A stretch of DNA of 20,702 nt from Verrucomicrobiota bacterium (GCA_030916665.1 JAUPWC010000042.1:1-20702); one strand, 5' to 3'; shown: positions 8,047-15,316, counted from the first letter of the stretch. The notes: a model not told the origin generated them from the sequence alone. Numbers and translations are program-made.

Positions 8047-8625
8047 ATGAACTTCCGTCACCTTCTTCACCCCGTCATGTCCCTGGCACTTGGTCTCGCC
8101 GTCCTGGCGGGTGTGCCCGGGGCGGTGGCGAAAACCGCGACCGAGGAGAAGCGCGAGGAGATCGACGACATGGCCAAGAGCATGCTCGACGACCTCTACA
8201 AGCTGAAGCCCATGGCCAAGGATCAGGTCAGGAAGTCCGCCGGCTACGCCGTGTTCTCCAACGTCGGCGTAAACCTCGTGCTCGCGAGCTTTGCCGGTGG
8301 CAAGGGTGTGGTCGTGGACAAAAAGGGCAACCGCACCTACATGAAGATGGGCTCGGCCGGCCTCGGCCTCGGGCTGGGCGTGAAGGATTTCCGCGCGGTC
8401 TTCATTTTTCGCACCAGGGCCAAACTCGATGCCTTCGTCGAGAAGGGCTGGGATTTCAGCGGACAGGTCGATGCCGCGGCCAAATCCGACAAAAAAGGCG
8501 CCGCCGTCGCCGCCGCCGAGACGGCGATTCCCGACGTCGAAATTTACCAGATCACCAAAAATGGACTCGCCCTCCAGGCCACTTTGCAAGGCACCAAATA
8601 CTGGCAGGACAAGGATTTGAACTGA
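8047..8625 (+). CDS. Secreted SYLF-domain (Ysc84-like) lipid-binding protein
   Basis: This 192-residue protein has an N-terminal signal peptide (hydrophobic 11-27, probable cleavage after AVA at 28) and then the SYLF/DUF500 lipid-binding fold. Landmarks are AGYAVFSNVGVNLVLASFAG at 65-84, GGKGVVVDKKGN at 84-95, YMKMGSAGLGLGLGVKDF at 98-115 and a TKYWQDKDLN end. SYLF domains bind phosphoinositides in eukaryotes; in bacteria they are exported proteins of uncertain role, probably at the envelope. The start has a promoter six bases upstream and probably no leader. The PilZ-like gene follows 59 bases downstream on the same strand and could be co-transcribed. Confidence 0.9.
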   Translation: MNFRHLLHPVMSLALGLAVLAGVPGAVAKTATEEKREEIDDMAKSMLDDLYKLKPMAKDQVRKSAGYAVFSNVGVNLVLASFAGGKGVVVDKKGNRTYMKMGSAGLGLGLGVKDFRAVFIFRTRAKLDAFVEKGWDFSGQVDAAAKSDKKGAAVAAAETAIPDVEIYQITKNGLALQATLQGTKYWQDKDLN

Positions 8626-8684
8626 TTCGCGCTCAAGCGCGGCCGGTCCGCGCCGATAGGGAGGAACAGCCCCATGCCCGCGTC

Positions 8685-9443
8685 ATGCTGTTCTTCAAGC
8701 GCATCCTCGATGTCAAAAAGCTCTCTACTCCGTCCGACCGGCGGGGCGGCACGCGCTATGCCGTGAAGCAGGGGTTTCCGATCAAGACCGTGCTCAACAT
8801 CCACGGGCGAGACGAAAGCGGCCACCTCCTCAAGTCCAGCGACGGCGAGGGGTGGGACTGGACCGGCCGACTGCTGGACATTTCTTTTTCGGGCGCCCGC
8901 ATGCAGCTGCCGCGCACCGTATCGGCGGTGCGCGGGGACATCTGCCACCTGAAGATCGACGTGCAGGGATTCGAGGTCACGGTTCCGGCGAAGATCGCGC
9001 ATATCGCCGACCGCCGTGACTCCTTTGTGTTCGGGCTCGCGCTCAACACTCCGGCTTCGGCCTCCGCGCCGGCCTTTCACCAGCTGGTCGAACTGATCGC
9101 GCTTGGCGCCACGCTGCGGCAGGTGCGGCCGCTCCAGCACGACGATTCGGGCTACCTCGTCGAGGAATACGCCGGCGAACTCGGTTCGCGTCTGGTCATC
9201 TGGCGGCATCTGGCCGGACGCGACGTGGCCGCGTTTGAATTTCACATCAAGGACTGTCTCGTGCGCGGACTCGCCGGCCGCAGCCAGCTCGAGTGTCTGG
9301 CCGGTGCCGACCCCGCGGGGGCCCGGCCGGTCTCGGGCGCCAAGGGGGCGGAGATCCAGCGGCTCTACCAGTGGGTGGTGTGCAACCTCGCGCCGGCGGT
9401 GCCGGCCGATGTCCGCGATTTCCTCCGCCAGCTCGCCGCCTGA
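8685..9443 (+). CDS. PilZ-like protein with an unrecognised C-terminal domain (paralogue 1)
   Basis: This 252-residue cytosolic protein has PilZ hallmarks: RGGTR at 20-24 (RxxxR) and DISFSG at 65-70 (DxSxxG), both used by PilZ domains to bind cyclic di-GMP. An approximately 130-residue C-terminal region follows, opening DDSGYLVEEYAG, with RLVIWRH and AFEFHIKDCLVRG, and closing QWVVCNLAPAVPADVRDFL; I do not recognise it. The product at 11230 shares the same architecture and the same C-terminal phrases, so the two are paralogues. Start ATG 8685 (MLFFKRIL) is supported by the matching MAFFKRFL of the paralogue. A GGGAGG lies 18 bases upstream, too far to be a good ribosome site. It ends 6 bases from a convergent gene. 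Confidence 0.8.
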   Translation: MLFFKRILDVKKLSTPSDRRGGTRYAVKQGFPIKTVLNIHGRDESGHLLKSSDGEGWDWTGRLLDISFSGARMQLPRTVSAVRGDICHLKIDVQGFEVTVPAKIAHIADRRDSFVFGLALNTPASASAPAFHQLVELIALGATLRQVRPLQHDDSGYLVEEYAGELGSRLVIWRHLAGRDVAAFEFHIKDCLVRGLAGRSQLECLAGADPAGARPVSGAKGAEIQRLYQWVVCNLAPAVPADVRDFLRQLAA

Positions 9444-9449
9444 ACGCGC

Positions 9450-9860
9450 TCAGCCCGTCGGCGGCCCACGCGTCGCGCTCCGGTGCGCGGCGAACTGTTT
9501 CCCCGCGCATTCGGGACAGATGCCGTGCGAGGTTTCGGTGGCGAGGCGTGAATCAAAAAATTCCTCCATGGTCAGCCACCGCCCCTGGTGCCCGAGGCGG
9601 CGGCACCAGCTGCACACGAGCAGGAACTCCTCAAGCTCGTGCAGGCGGCGCAGCAGCCGGCGGATGGTGAACTGCACCCAGCCCCAGATGCCGAGCCGCA
9701 CGACCGTGCGGCAGAGCACGCGGCCCCAGCGGAAGTCCGCGTCTTCGCCATAGAGCAGGTGCGGCAGGCGGAGGAGCTCGGCGAGCCAGGTGAGCACGAT
9801 GATGACCACGAATCCGATCGTGACCCTTGAGCGGATGGAGCGGCCGCTTTTGGAGGGCAT
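9450..9860 (-). CDS. Small membrane protein with a cytosolic four-cysteine zinc-ribbon-like module
   Basis: This is 136 residues from the ATG at 9860. There is a clear membrane segment at 14-33, perhaps a second at 50-65, a basic helical linker, then CSWC at 83-86 and HGICPEC at 112-118, four cysteines fit to bind zinc. The ending resembles a module at the end of some sensor and histidine-kinase proteins (C-W-C followed by a short loop and HGICPEC), here attached to membrane helices without a kinase. The start at 9860 has AGGA six bases upstream, better than the longer ATG at 9896. It converges on paralogue 1 with a 6-base gap. Function is unknown; a redox or metal-sensing role is only a guess. 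Confidence 0.7.
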   Translation of the reverse strand: MPSKSGRSIRSRVTIGFVVIIVLTWLAELLRLPHLLYGEDADFRWGRVLCRTVVRLGIWGWVQFTIRRLLRRLHELEEFLLVCSWCRRLGHQGRWLTMEEFFDSRLATETSHGICPECAGKQFAAHRSATRGPPTG

Positions 9861-9967
9861 GATTTTCCTGAGTTGAACCTGCCCGGAGCGGCACACAAGC
9901 CGGCAGAGCGCGCGACGGCGGCATTATCCCGCGGGTGGGATGGGCGGGTCGCGATCCCGCAAATTTT

Positions 9968-9991
9968 CCGCGCCGCTCCGTTGCGGCGCGG
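9968..9991. repeat. Perfect GC-rich inverted repeat upstream of the sigma-54 promoter
   Basis: Arms CCGCGCCGC (9968-9976) and GCGGCGCGG (9983-9991) are exact inverted copies around a 6-base loop. The centre is about 60 bases upstream of the -24 element at 10039, close to the range where enhancer-binding proteins of sigma-54 promoters bind. It may equally be a hairpin. An AAATTTTCCGCxCCGCT phrase is repeated at 9961-9977 and 10082-10098, flanking the promoter. Confidence 0.5.
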
Positions 9992-10038
9992 AGTGCGTTT
10001 GTCGTTACGCCCCAGCCGCTACGGTCCGGCGCGCCCGG

Positions 10039-10055
10039 TTGGCACGCGCATTGCA
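10039..10055 (+). promoter_or_regulatory. Sigma-54 (RpoN) -24/-12 promoter
   Basis: TTGGCACGCGCATTGCA matches the sigma-54 consensus (YTGGCACG, four bases, TTGCW) at every fixed position. Transcription would begin near 10066, leaving a leader of about 95 bases before the ATG at 10161. The leader holds a perfect inverted repeat TCCGCA-ACC-TGCGGA (10134-10148) 12 bases before the start codon, which could affect translation. The match is seen directly; use of the promoter is inferred and needs an RpoN in the genome. Confidence 0.72.
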
Positions 10056-10160
10056 AAGGGTGCTGGCGTTGCGTGTGCGGGAAATTTTCCGCTCCGCTCA
10101 CCCAAAAGACAAAAAACGAAAACCCTGAAACTGTCCGCAACCTGCGGAGTACTTCCCGCC

Positions 10161-10535
10161 ATGAATCTCAAGGAACTCATCCTCGCCGCCTCCGTCACCG
10201 GTGGTCTCTTCTCCGCCGGCGCTCTTTCCGCCGGTGTTGTCATCTCGCCCCTCGTCCCGGAATCCGGGTTCGTCGCGCCTGTGCCCACGAAGGTCGTCGC
10301 GCCCGCCGATATTCCGCGCCCCTATCAGAACGAAACGATCCGCGTCAGCCTCACGGTTGATGCCGAGGGCCGTGCGCGCAACGTGGACCTGCTCGACGGT
10401 CGAGACCCGAGCCTCGTGCGGCGCCTGCTGCCCGCCGTCGCGCAATGGCGGTTCACGCCCGCGCTGAGGAACGGCCGGCCGGTTTCCGCGCCGATCATCC
10501 TGCCCGTGCAGCTCGTCGATTCGCCGGCCTCCTGA
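10161..10535 (+). CDS. Small exported TonB C-terminal-domain protein
   Basis: This 124-residue protein has an N-terminal hydrophobic segment (5-28, ending SAGALSAG; signal peptide or anchor), a short spacer, then a TonB C-terminal fold. Signatures are IRVSLTVDAEGRARNVDLLDG and VAQWRFTPALRNGRPV, the usual x-V-D-x-x-G-x-V and W-x-F-x-P-A patterns of energy-transducing TonB-like proteins. It lacks the long proline-rich linker of a standard TonB. It may work with outer-membrane TonB-dependent receptors, but no ExbB, ExbD or receptor gene is in the window. It stands alone behind a consensus sigma-54 promoter and before a strong terminator, so it is probably a single-gene transcript under conditional control. 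Confidence 0.85.
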   Translation: MNLKELILAASVTGGLFSAGALSAGVVISPLVPESGFVAPVPTKVVAPADIPRPYQNETIRVSLTVDAEGRARNVDLLDGRDPSLVRRLLPAVAQWRFTPALRNGRPVSAPIILPVQLVDSPAS

Positions 10536-10561
10536 TTTCCGCCGGTCGCAGTCCAACCGGC

Positions 10562-10599
10562 GCGGACCGGCGCCAGTCAGCCGGTCCGCTTCTTTGTTC
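10562..10599 (+). terminator. Rho-independent terminator after the TonB-like gene
   Basis: A perfect 10-base stem, GCGGACCGGC (10562-10571) and GCCGGTCCGC (10580-10589), closes an 8-base loop and is followed by TTCTTTGTTC. It lies 27 bases after the stop codon at 10535. The stem also works on the other strand, towards which the YjbR-like gene reads, but that side lacks a T-run. Confidence 0.75.
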
Positions 10600-10680
10600 A
10601 GTGGATTGAACTGGAGCCGGACGGCCTCGTCCCGGTGCGTGGGCGGACCGGTCTTGCGTCTCCAATGCTTGGAGGTGGGA

Positions 10681-11070
10681 CTAACGGTCCCGCGATTTGA
10701 CTGGTTTCGTTTCCGGCGCCATCAGCCCGAGTGTGAGGCGCGTCTTCTTCGGCAGACCGGCGGCGACCAGGTCGAAGCTGCGGCGGATGCGCGCGTTCAG
10801 CTCCGTTTCGCTTAACGCCGCGAGATCGCCCACCTTCACCCACATCCGTTTCGCGCAGTAGGGCGCCTGGATGATGCCGTCATTTTCAGTGAGCTCGTCG
10901 AACTCATCCGGCGTGCATTTGAAAACCACACCCTCGATCGTGCTGCCGTCGGGCACGATGATCAGGAACATTTTCCCCGCGACCTTGAACACGTGGCAAC
11001 CGCCCCACTGGACGACCTTCGTGGTGTGGGGCAGCGACAGCGCGTGGCTTTGCAGGCGGGCGAGACGCAT
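10681..11070 (-). CDS. YjbR/MmcQ-family protein
   Basis: This is a 129-residue cytosolic protein of the YjbR/MmcQ (DUF419) family, a small CyaY-like fold in known members, often annotated DNA-binding without firm proof. Family-like stretches are LPHTTKVVQWGGCHVFKVAGK near the N-terminus, MFLIIVPDG, VVFKCTPDEFDEL and the C-terminal WVKVGDLAALSETELNARIRRSFDLVAAGLPKK. The start (ATG at 11070) gives MRLARLQSHALSLPHTT, just before the conserved block; a much longer frame upstream runs antisense to paralogue 2 and is not real. A possible promoter is TTGCCT, 17 bases, TTGGCT, giving a leader of about 10 bases. It is divergent from paralogue 2. The role is unknown. Confidence 0.85.
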   Translation of the reverse strand: MRLARLQSHALSLPHTTKVVQWGGCHVFKVAGKMFLIIVPDGSTIEGVVFKCTPDEFDELTENDGIIQAPYCAKRMWVKVGDLAALSETELNARIRRSFDLVAAGLPKKTRLTLGLMAPETKPVKSRDR

Positions 11071-11229
11071 GGGGGCGGTGCACCCGAGCCAAGTGGCCCT
11101 AAGCCAGGGAGGCAATCCGGCAGCAAATTGGCTGTCCGCAAATTGCCGCTCTTGTCTCCGCGCCCTGTGTCGATGTAGTGTGACGTTCCGATCCCATCCC
11201 GGTCGAATGTCCGCCCCCGCCATCACCCC

Positions 11230-12021
11230 ATGGCTTTCTTCAAACGATTTCTGAAGGACCGAGTCTCGTCGCCGGCTGATCCGGCGCCGGCCACGCCTGT
11301 CCCGGTGGCGCCTGCCGTCGAGCGACGGACGCAGGCGCGGCACGCCGTGAACCAGGATTTTGCGCTGAAGGCCACGCTCTGCTACGTGGGCCGCGACGAA
11401 ACCGGCGCGCCGATGAGCGACTCCCGCCACGGTTGGAACTGGAAGGGCCGGCTCATCGATTGCTCCGAGGCGGGCATGCGCATCCAGCTCGGCACCGGCT
11501 TGCAGGCCGTGATCGGCGAATCCTGCGACCTGCGCCTCGGCATTCAGGACTTCGAGGTCATCGTGCCGTGCCTGGTCACCAACATCAGCGAGACGCCGCA
11601 GGGCGCGGTGTTCGGTTTGCAGCACCAGATCTACGACGAAACCACGCGGCTCAATTATCTCCGGATCGTCGAGGGGGTGGCGATCCCGTCCACCCTGCGG
11701 CTGCAGTCGCGCACCCCCGGACCGGACGACTCCGGCTATGTCGTCGAGAACTACCTCAGCAGCCGTTCCGCGCGCCTGACCATCTGGCGGCATCCGTCCG
11801 ACGATTCCGTCTCGGCCTTCGAGCTGCGGCTCAACGACTGCCTCCTGCGGGCGGCGGAAGGGCAGGGCCTGGAGTATTTCACCGGCGAAGAAGCCGGCTC
11901 CCAGCCGGCGACGGCGGTGCAATGCCATGAGATCCACCAGCTGTTCCAGTGGGTTGTGGCCAACCTGCCCGCAACGGTGCCGGCCGATGTGCGGGAATTT
12001 CTGCGGCGCTTTGCGGCCTGA
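11230..12021 (+). CDS. PilZ-like protein with an unrecognised C-terminal domain (paralogue 2)
   Basis: This 263-residue paralogue of the gene at 8685 keeps the same order of parts: MAFFKRFL start, a proline/alanine-rich insert at 16-30, PilZ-like RTQAR at 33-37 (RxxxR) and DCSEAG at 77-82 (DxSxxG), then the shared C-terminal region with DDSGYVVENYLSSRS, RLTIWRH, AFELRLNDCLLRA and QWVVANLPATVPADVREFL. The C-terminal region is better conserved between the two copies than the PilZ part, suggesting a specific function there. Both should be cytosolic; cyclic di-GMP binding is plausible because both PilZ motifs are intact. A TAGTGT about 18 bases after TTGTCT, some 50 bases upstream, is a possible promoter. 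Confidence 0.82.
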   Translation: MAFFKRFLKDRVSSPADPAPATPVPVAPAVERRTQARHAVNQDFALKATLCYVGRDETGAPMSDSRHGWNWKGRLIDCSEAGMRIQLGTGLQAVIGESCDLRLGIQDFEVIVPCLVTNISETPQGAVFGLQHQIYDETTRLNYLRIVEGVAIPSTLRLQSRTPGPDDSGYVVENYLSSRSARLTIWRHPSDDSVSAFELRLNDCLLRAAEGQGLEYFTGEEAGSQPATAVQCHEIHQLFQWVVANLPATVPADVREFLRRFAA

Positions 12022-12023
12022 GG

Positions 12024-12052
12024 GCGCAAGCGCGCATGATCAGAGCTTGCGC
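12024..12052. terminator. Hairpin between convergent genes
   Basis: Arms GCGCAAGC (12024-12031) and GCTTGCGC (12045-12052) are exact inverted copies around a 13-base loop, immediately after paralogue 2 stops at 12021 and overlapping the end of the convergent small gene. There is no T-run, so it may limit read-through or protect 3' ends rather than terminate alone. Confidence 0.4.
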
Positions 12053-12240
12053 AGGAATGCCGGACCTTTCGCCCGGAGCTCCTGCTCGGTCTGTCGGCGG
12101 GTGGCGGCCATGTTGTCCACGAGATTGGGATAGCGGCGACCGGCCGCCTTGGCCCGGGCGCGCGCCCACTCGATGCTCTCGGCGCTGAGCTTCGTCTTGC
12201 CGGCGGGTTTTGCGGATTTTCTTTCCCAGGGTTTCGACAT
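12040..12240 (-). CDS. Small basic hypothetical protein
   Basis: This is 66 residues from the ATG at 12240 (MSKPWERKSAKPAGKTKLSA). It is strongly basic, rich in lysine, arginine and alanine, with a predicted helical core ESIEWARARAKAAGRRYPNL followed by VDNMAATRR. Short proteins with an R-A-x-A-A-G-R-x-YPNLVDNM-like segment seem familiar from other bacteria, but I know no function. It follows the PDZ-protein gene by 52 bases on the same strand and may share its transcript. The longer frame from 12288 is not favoured. Protein-like composition and the Y-P-N-L motif support it as real; its role is open. Confidence 0.6.
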   Translation of the reverse strand: MSKPWERKSAKPAGKTKLSAESIEWARARAKAAGRRYPNLVDNMAATRRQTEQELRAKGPAFLRKL

Positions 12241-12292
12241 GGACGGAGACCGAAGCGCGCGGGCGGTTTTTCGCAAGTCGTCCGGCATCCTG

Positions 12293-13039
12293 CTAGCGCG
12301 TGGCGAACGGCAGGCCGCGCTGCGCCTTCAGCGTGACCTCCTTCGTGCGCAGGCCGGCCGTTTCGAGCCGGAGCGTCGTGCCGGGCTTCCGGCCCACCAG
12401 CAGCCGGCCGAGCGGACTTTCAGGCGTGAGGGCGGAGTCGAGTCCCGGCACGGTCAGTTCGTCGAACTTCAGGACTTCGTCGCCTTTCTGCAGGTCGGCC
12501 TTCTCGGCATCGCTTTCCGGCCGCACGCGGCTGATGAAGACCTTGCCAACCTGTTTGGTCTGCGGATCGACATAGACCACGAAGTCGGCGGCGAAGCCGA
12601 CGCGGGTGTTTTCCTGCACCGCAGCACGCAGCGTGCATTCCTGCGTGCGCCGCATGACAACGCCGAACTTCAGCGAGTCGCCCGGGTCGCGTCCGAGCAA
12701 AAACCGGCCGAGCGGGCTGCCGGCGGCGACCGTGGCGTCCAACCCTTTTACCGCGACGCCGTCGAGGCTCACGATCTCGTCGCCTTCGCGCAGGCCGGCG
12801 CGCTCGGCGTCGGTGCGCGGCAGCACGCGGGTGATGAAGATCCGCGTCACGCTCCCCGTCGCCGGATCGGTGCGGACCACGATATCGACCGCGAAGGAGA
12901 TGATCGGCTTCTCGTGGATCTTGAACGGCTCGAGTTCGATGGCCTTGTCTTTTTCGCGGGGAACGGCCGGCTGCGGGCCGTCCTTGCCGTGGACTGCTAC
13001 GGGCAGCAGGAGGACGAGGGCAAGGACCGGAAAATTCAT
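12293..13039 (-). CDS. Secreted protein with two tandem PDZ-like repeats
   Basis: This 248-residue protein has a signal peptide (3-17, cleavage near AVHG) and two repeats of about 95 residues (roughly 45-137 and 147-240). Each contains an FI[TS]RVxPxxDAExAxLxxGDE block and an SPLGRxLxGRxPG block, so the gene arose by internal duplication. DAERAGLREGDEIVSLDG is the usual PDZ ligand-loop region; such domains bind C-terminal peptides. No protease domain is present, so it may be an adaptor or scaffold in the periplasm. Before repeat 1 sits AIELEPFKI, resembling motifs in the small secreted proteins at 16086 and 19003. It has a leaderless-type promoter. Confidence 0.85.
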   Translation of the reverse strand: MNFPVLALVLLLPVAVHGKDGPQPAVPREKDKAIELEPFKIHEKPIISFAVDIVVRTDPATGSVTRIFITRVLPRTDAERAGLREGDEIVSLDGVAVKGLDATVAAGSPLGRFLLGRDPGDSLKFGVVMRRTQECTLRAAVQENTRVGFAADFVVYVDPQTKQVGKVFISRVRPESDAEKADLQKGDEVLKFDELTVPGLDSALTPESPLGRLLVGRKPGTTLRLETAGLRTKEVTLKAQRGLPFATR

Positions 13040-13073
13040 GCGCGGATCCTAGGAACGTTGGTTCGCTGGCCAA
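13040..13073 (-). promoter_or_regulatory. Leaderless-type promoter of the tandem-PDZ gene
   Basis: On the minus strand: TTGGCC (13073-13068), 16 bases, TAGGAT (13051-13046), 6 bases, then the ATG at 13039. This is the best -10 of the set (TAGGAT against TATAAT). The transcript start would coincide with the start codon. The remaining bases up to 13295 contain only an unassigned GC-rich stretch before the pectate lyase gene. Confidence 0.6.
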
Positions 13074-13295
13074 GCGGCATTTGCGGGCTGTTTGATAATC
13101 TGCGACGGGCGAACCTGAACCCGAAGACGCGCGGGCGCCGCGGCGGGGGGCGGGGGCACCCTGCGGCGCTGTGATTCGCGCGCGGTTAGGATGTCGGCGA
13201 AAATGCCGTGTAATCCGGCAGCGCGGGCCGACGTCTTGTGGCAGACTCAACGATCCATGCCAGCTTCCGCGCTGCCCGAACCCCGCTTTGTCCGC

Positions 13296-14735
13296 ATGAA
13301 TTTTCTTCCGTTGCCCCGTCCTCTCGCCTGCCGGCTGCTGGCCGCCTTCTCGCTGGCGGCTTTGATCCCGGCTTCCGTCGTGGCTTTGACCGAAGCGTCC
13401 CGCCAGTTCGCCTTCCCGAGCGCGGAAGGCTATGGCCGCTTCGCGCAGGGCGGCCGCGGCGGTCGCGTCATCGCCGTGACCAATCTCAACGACTCCGGTC
13501 CCGGCAGCCTGCGTGCCGCCGTGGAGGCCGAGGGGCCGCGCACCGTCGTGTTCGACGTGTCCGGCCGCATCGAGCTGAAGTCCAAACTCGTCGTGCGCGC
13601 GGCCAATTCGCAGCTCACCATCGCCGGCCAGACCGCGCCGGGTCTCGGCATTTGCATCAGCAACTACAATTTCGGCGTCCTCGGGGCGCGCGACGTGATC
13701 ATCCGCTACCTCCGCGTGCGTCCCGGCAACACCTCCGGCACCACGCTCGACGGCATGGGCCTGGCCTCGGCCGACAACGCCATCATCGACCACTGCTCGA
13801 TCAGCTGGACGCTCGACGAGGCCTTCAGCTCGCGCGGCGCGAAGCACATCACGCTCCAGCGCACGCTCATCTCCGAGGCCCTCAACGCCGCCGGTCACAA
13901 AAAATATCCGCCCGGCACCGAGCACGGCTATGCGGCCAGCATCGGCGGCGACGTGGGCAGCTTCCATCACAACCTCCTCGCGCACTGCGCCGGCCGCAAC
14001 TGGAGCATGGCCGGCGGTCTCGACAAGACCAAGGACCACTTCTACGCGGGCCGTCTCGATATCCGGAACAACGTCGTCTATAACTGGAAGTCGCGCACGA
14101 CCGACGGCGGCGCCCACGAGGTGAACTTCGTGAACAATTGCTACAAGCCCGGCCCGGCCACGAAATATTTTGTCGCCCTCAAGGCCCAATACGGCGGCTT
14201 CAGTGGCTCGCAGCGGTATTTCGTCTCGGGCAACGTCATGCCGGGCCACTTCGGCCCCGATGACCGGGAGAAGGCGCGCACCGCCACCACCGAGCGCGGC
14301 GGCCGGTTGCCGACGGATTACAGCCCGTGGGTGGATACCCCGTTCTTCGAGTCGCACGTTCGCACGCAGTCCGCCGAAGAGGCTTACACCGACGTGCTCG
14401 CCAACGTGGGCTGCAACATTCCCGCGCTCGATCCGCATGACCAGCGCATCCTCGCCGAGGTTCGTGCGGGCACCGCGACCTACAAGGGCAGCCGCACCGG
14501 CCTGCCGGGCCTGCCCGATTCGCAGGACGACGTCGGCGGCTGGGACAATTACCCCGAAGTTCATCGCCCCGCCGGCTGGGACACCGATGGCGACGGCATG
14601 CCCGACGCCTGGGAAAAGGCGCACGGCCTGAATCCCTCCGATCCGGCCGACGGTCCCGCTGATCGCAACGGCGACGGCTACACCAACCTCGAGGATTACC
14701 TCAACTCGCTCGTCGGCGAGTGGCGCGCATCGTAG
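13296..14735 (+). CDS. Secreted pectate lyase-like beta-helix protein with calcium-binding tail
   Basis: This 479-residue exported protein has a signal peptide (about 1-31, ending ASVVA). Then comes a right-handed beta-helix fold of the pectate lyase (PL1-like) type: FPSAEGYGRFAQGGRGG, VTNLNDSGPGSLRAAVE, TIAGQTAPG, VIIRYLRVRPG, NAIIDHCSISWTLDE and a GSFHHNLLAHCAGRN block. The C-terminus carries DTDGDGMPDAWEKAHGLNP and DRNGDGYTNLEDYLNSL, two DxDxDG-type calcium sites as in thrombospondin type 3 or dockerin-like tails. It probably cleaves polygalacturonan-type polysaccharides by beta-elimination; specificity cannot be read. The start at 13296 (MNFLPLPRPL) is chosen because the signal peptide begins there; the frame is open from 13191. 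No other carbohydrate genes are in the window. Confidence 0.85.
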   Translation: MNFLPLPRPLACRLLAAFSLAALIPASVVALTEASRQFAFPSAEGYGRFAQGGRGGRVIAVTNLNDSGPGSLRAAVEAEGPRTVVFDVSGRIELKSKLVVRAANSQLTIAGQTAPGLGICISNYNFGVLGARDVIIRYLRVRPGNTSGTTLDGMGLASADNAIIDHCSISWTLDEAFSSRGAKHITLQRTLISEALNAAGHKKYPPGTEHGYAASIGGDVGSFHHNLLAHCAGRNWSMAGGLDKTKDHFYAGRLDIRNNVVYNWKSRTTDGGAHEVNFVNNCYKPGPATKYFVALKAQYGGFSGSQRYFVSGNVMPGHFGPDDREKARTATTERGGRLPTDYSPWVDTPFFESHVRTQSAEEAYTDVLANVGCNIPALDPHDQRILAEVRAGTATYKGSRTGLPGLPDSQDDVGGWDNYPEVHRPAGWDTDGDGMPDAWEKAHGLNPSDPADGPADRNGDGYTNLEDYLNSLVGEWRAS

Positions 14736-14779
14736 TCGCGGCGTCGTCCGCCGGTCTGCCGGTTCGCACCACCGCGCCG

Positions 14780-15316
14780 TCAGCGGCCTGCCTTGGCCTC
14801 GAAGGCGGTGAAAGCGGCCTGCGCCGCGGTGATCTCTGTTTCGTTGCGCGCGATTTTTTCCGCCAGCGTCTTCTGATGGTGTTCGAGGGCGCTCAGGGTG
14901 TCGGTCTCGCCCGCGCGGACGAGACGGCGTTTCTGTTCGTTGCGGCCAAAGGCGAACTTCATCTCGTCGCGCTCGCCGGTTTTGCGGCGCAGGTGCAGCT
15001 GCAGGCCCTCGCGCATCACCTCGGCGAGCGGGCGCCCGTGGATGGTCTGACGCAAGGCTTCGTCAACCGCTTTGCTGCCCGAGGCCTTGCCCTCCCGCAT
15101 GAGTTGGAACCGGTATTCCTGGAGCACCGTCTCGAACCAGCGCCACTCCGCCGGCGTGAGCGCATGGTTCACGCGCGAGCGCCACAGGTTGAGTTCCATC
15201 GGTGTTTCCGCCTCGATGGGTTGCAGGTAGGGCGGCGTGCGCGTGCAACCGCCCGACAGCAGGCAACCAAGCAGGAGAACAACCAAAGCGGAATGCAGGC
15301 GGGGTCGAAAGCGCAC
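14780..15316 (-). CDS. Putative lipoprotein with coiled-coil C-terminus
   Basis: From a GTG at 15316 this gives about 178 residues: basic start VRFRPRLH, hydrophobic core ALVVLLLGCLL and lipobox-like LLSGGC, so it is probably lipidated and anchored in the envelope. The middle has HALTPAEWRWFETVLQEYR; the C-terminal 60 residues, with repeated E, K and A, favour a coiled coil (TLSALEHHQKTLAEKIARN). No ATG lies close to the signal sequence; the open frame reaches 15496 without a convincing start, so the start is uncertain. It converges on the pectate lyase gene (45 bases between stops) and is divergent from the HTH gene. Function unknown. Confidence 0.65.
   Translation of the reverse strand: MRFRPRLHSALVVLLLGCLLSGGCTRTPPYLQPIEAETPMELNLWRSRVNHALTPAEWRWFETVLQEYRFQLMREGKASGSKAVDEALRQTIHGRPLAEVMREGLQLHLRRKTGERDEMKFAFGRNEQKRRLVRAGETDTLSALEHHQKTLAEKIARNETEITAAQAAFTAFEAKAGR

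Noticed and set aside
4320..8048. A 1242-residue open frame on the minus strand
   Set aside because: It runs antisense to the membrane protein and the radical SAM gene, has a low-complexity H/R/G/A-rich composition and no recognisable domains; such frames arise by chance in GC-rich coding DNA.
10134..10148. Riboswitch in the leader of the TonB-like gene
   Set aside because: Only one 6-base stem with a 3-base loop; no conserved aptamer sequence that I know.
12241..12288. An upstream extension of the 66-residue protein
   Set aside because: The added residues are not protein-like and the ATG at 12240 opens the recognisable sequence.
12420..14624. A 734-residue open frame on the minus strand
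   Set aside because: Antisense to the pectate lyase and frame-shifted against the PDZ gene; composition is that of a shadow frame.
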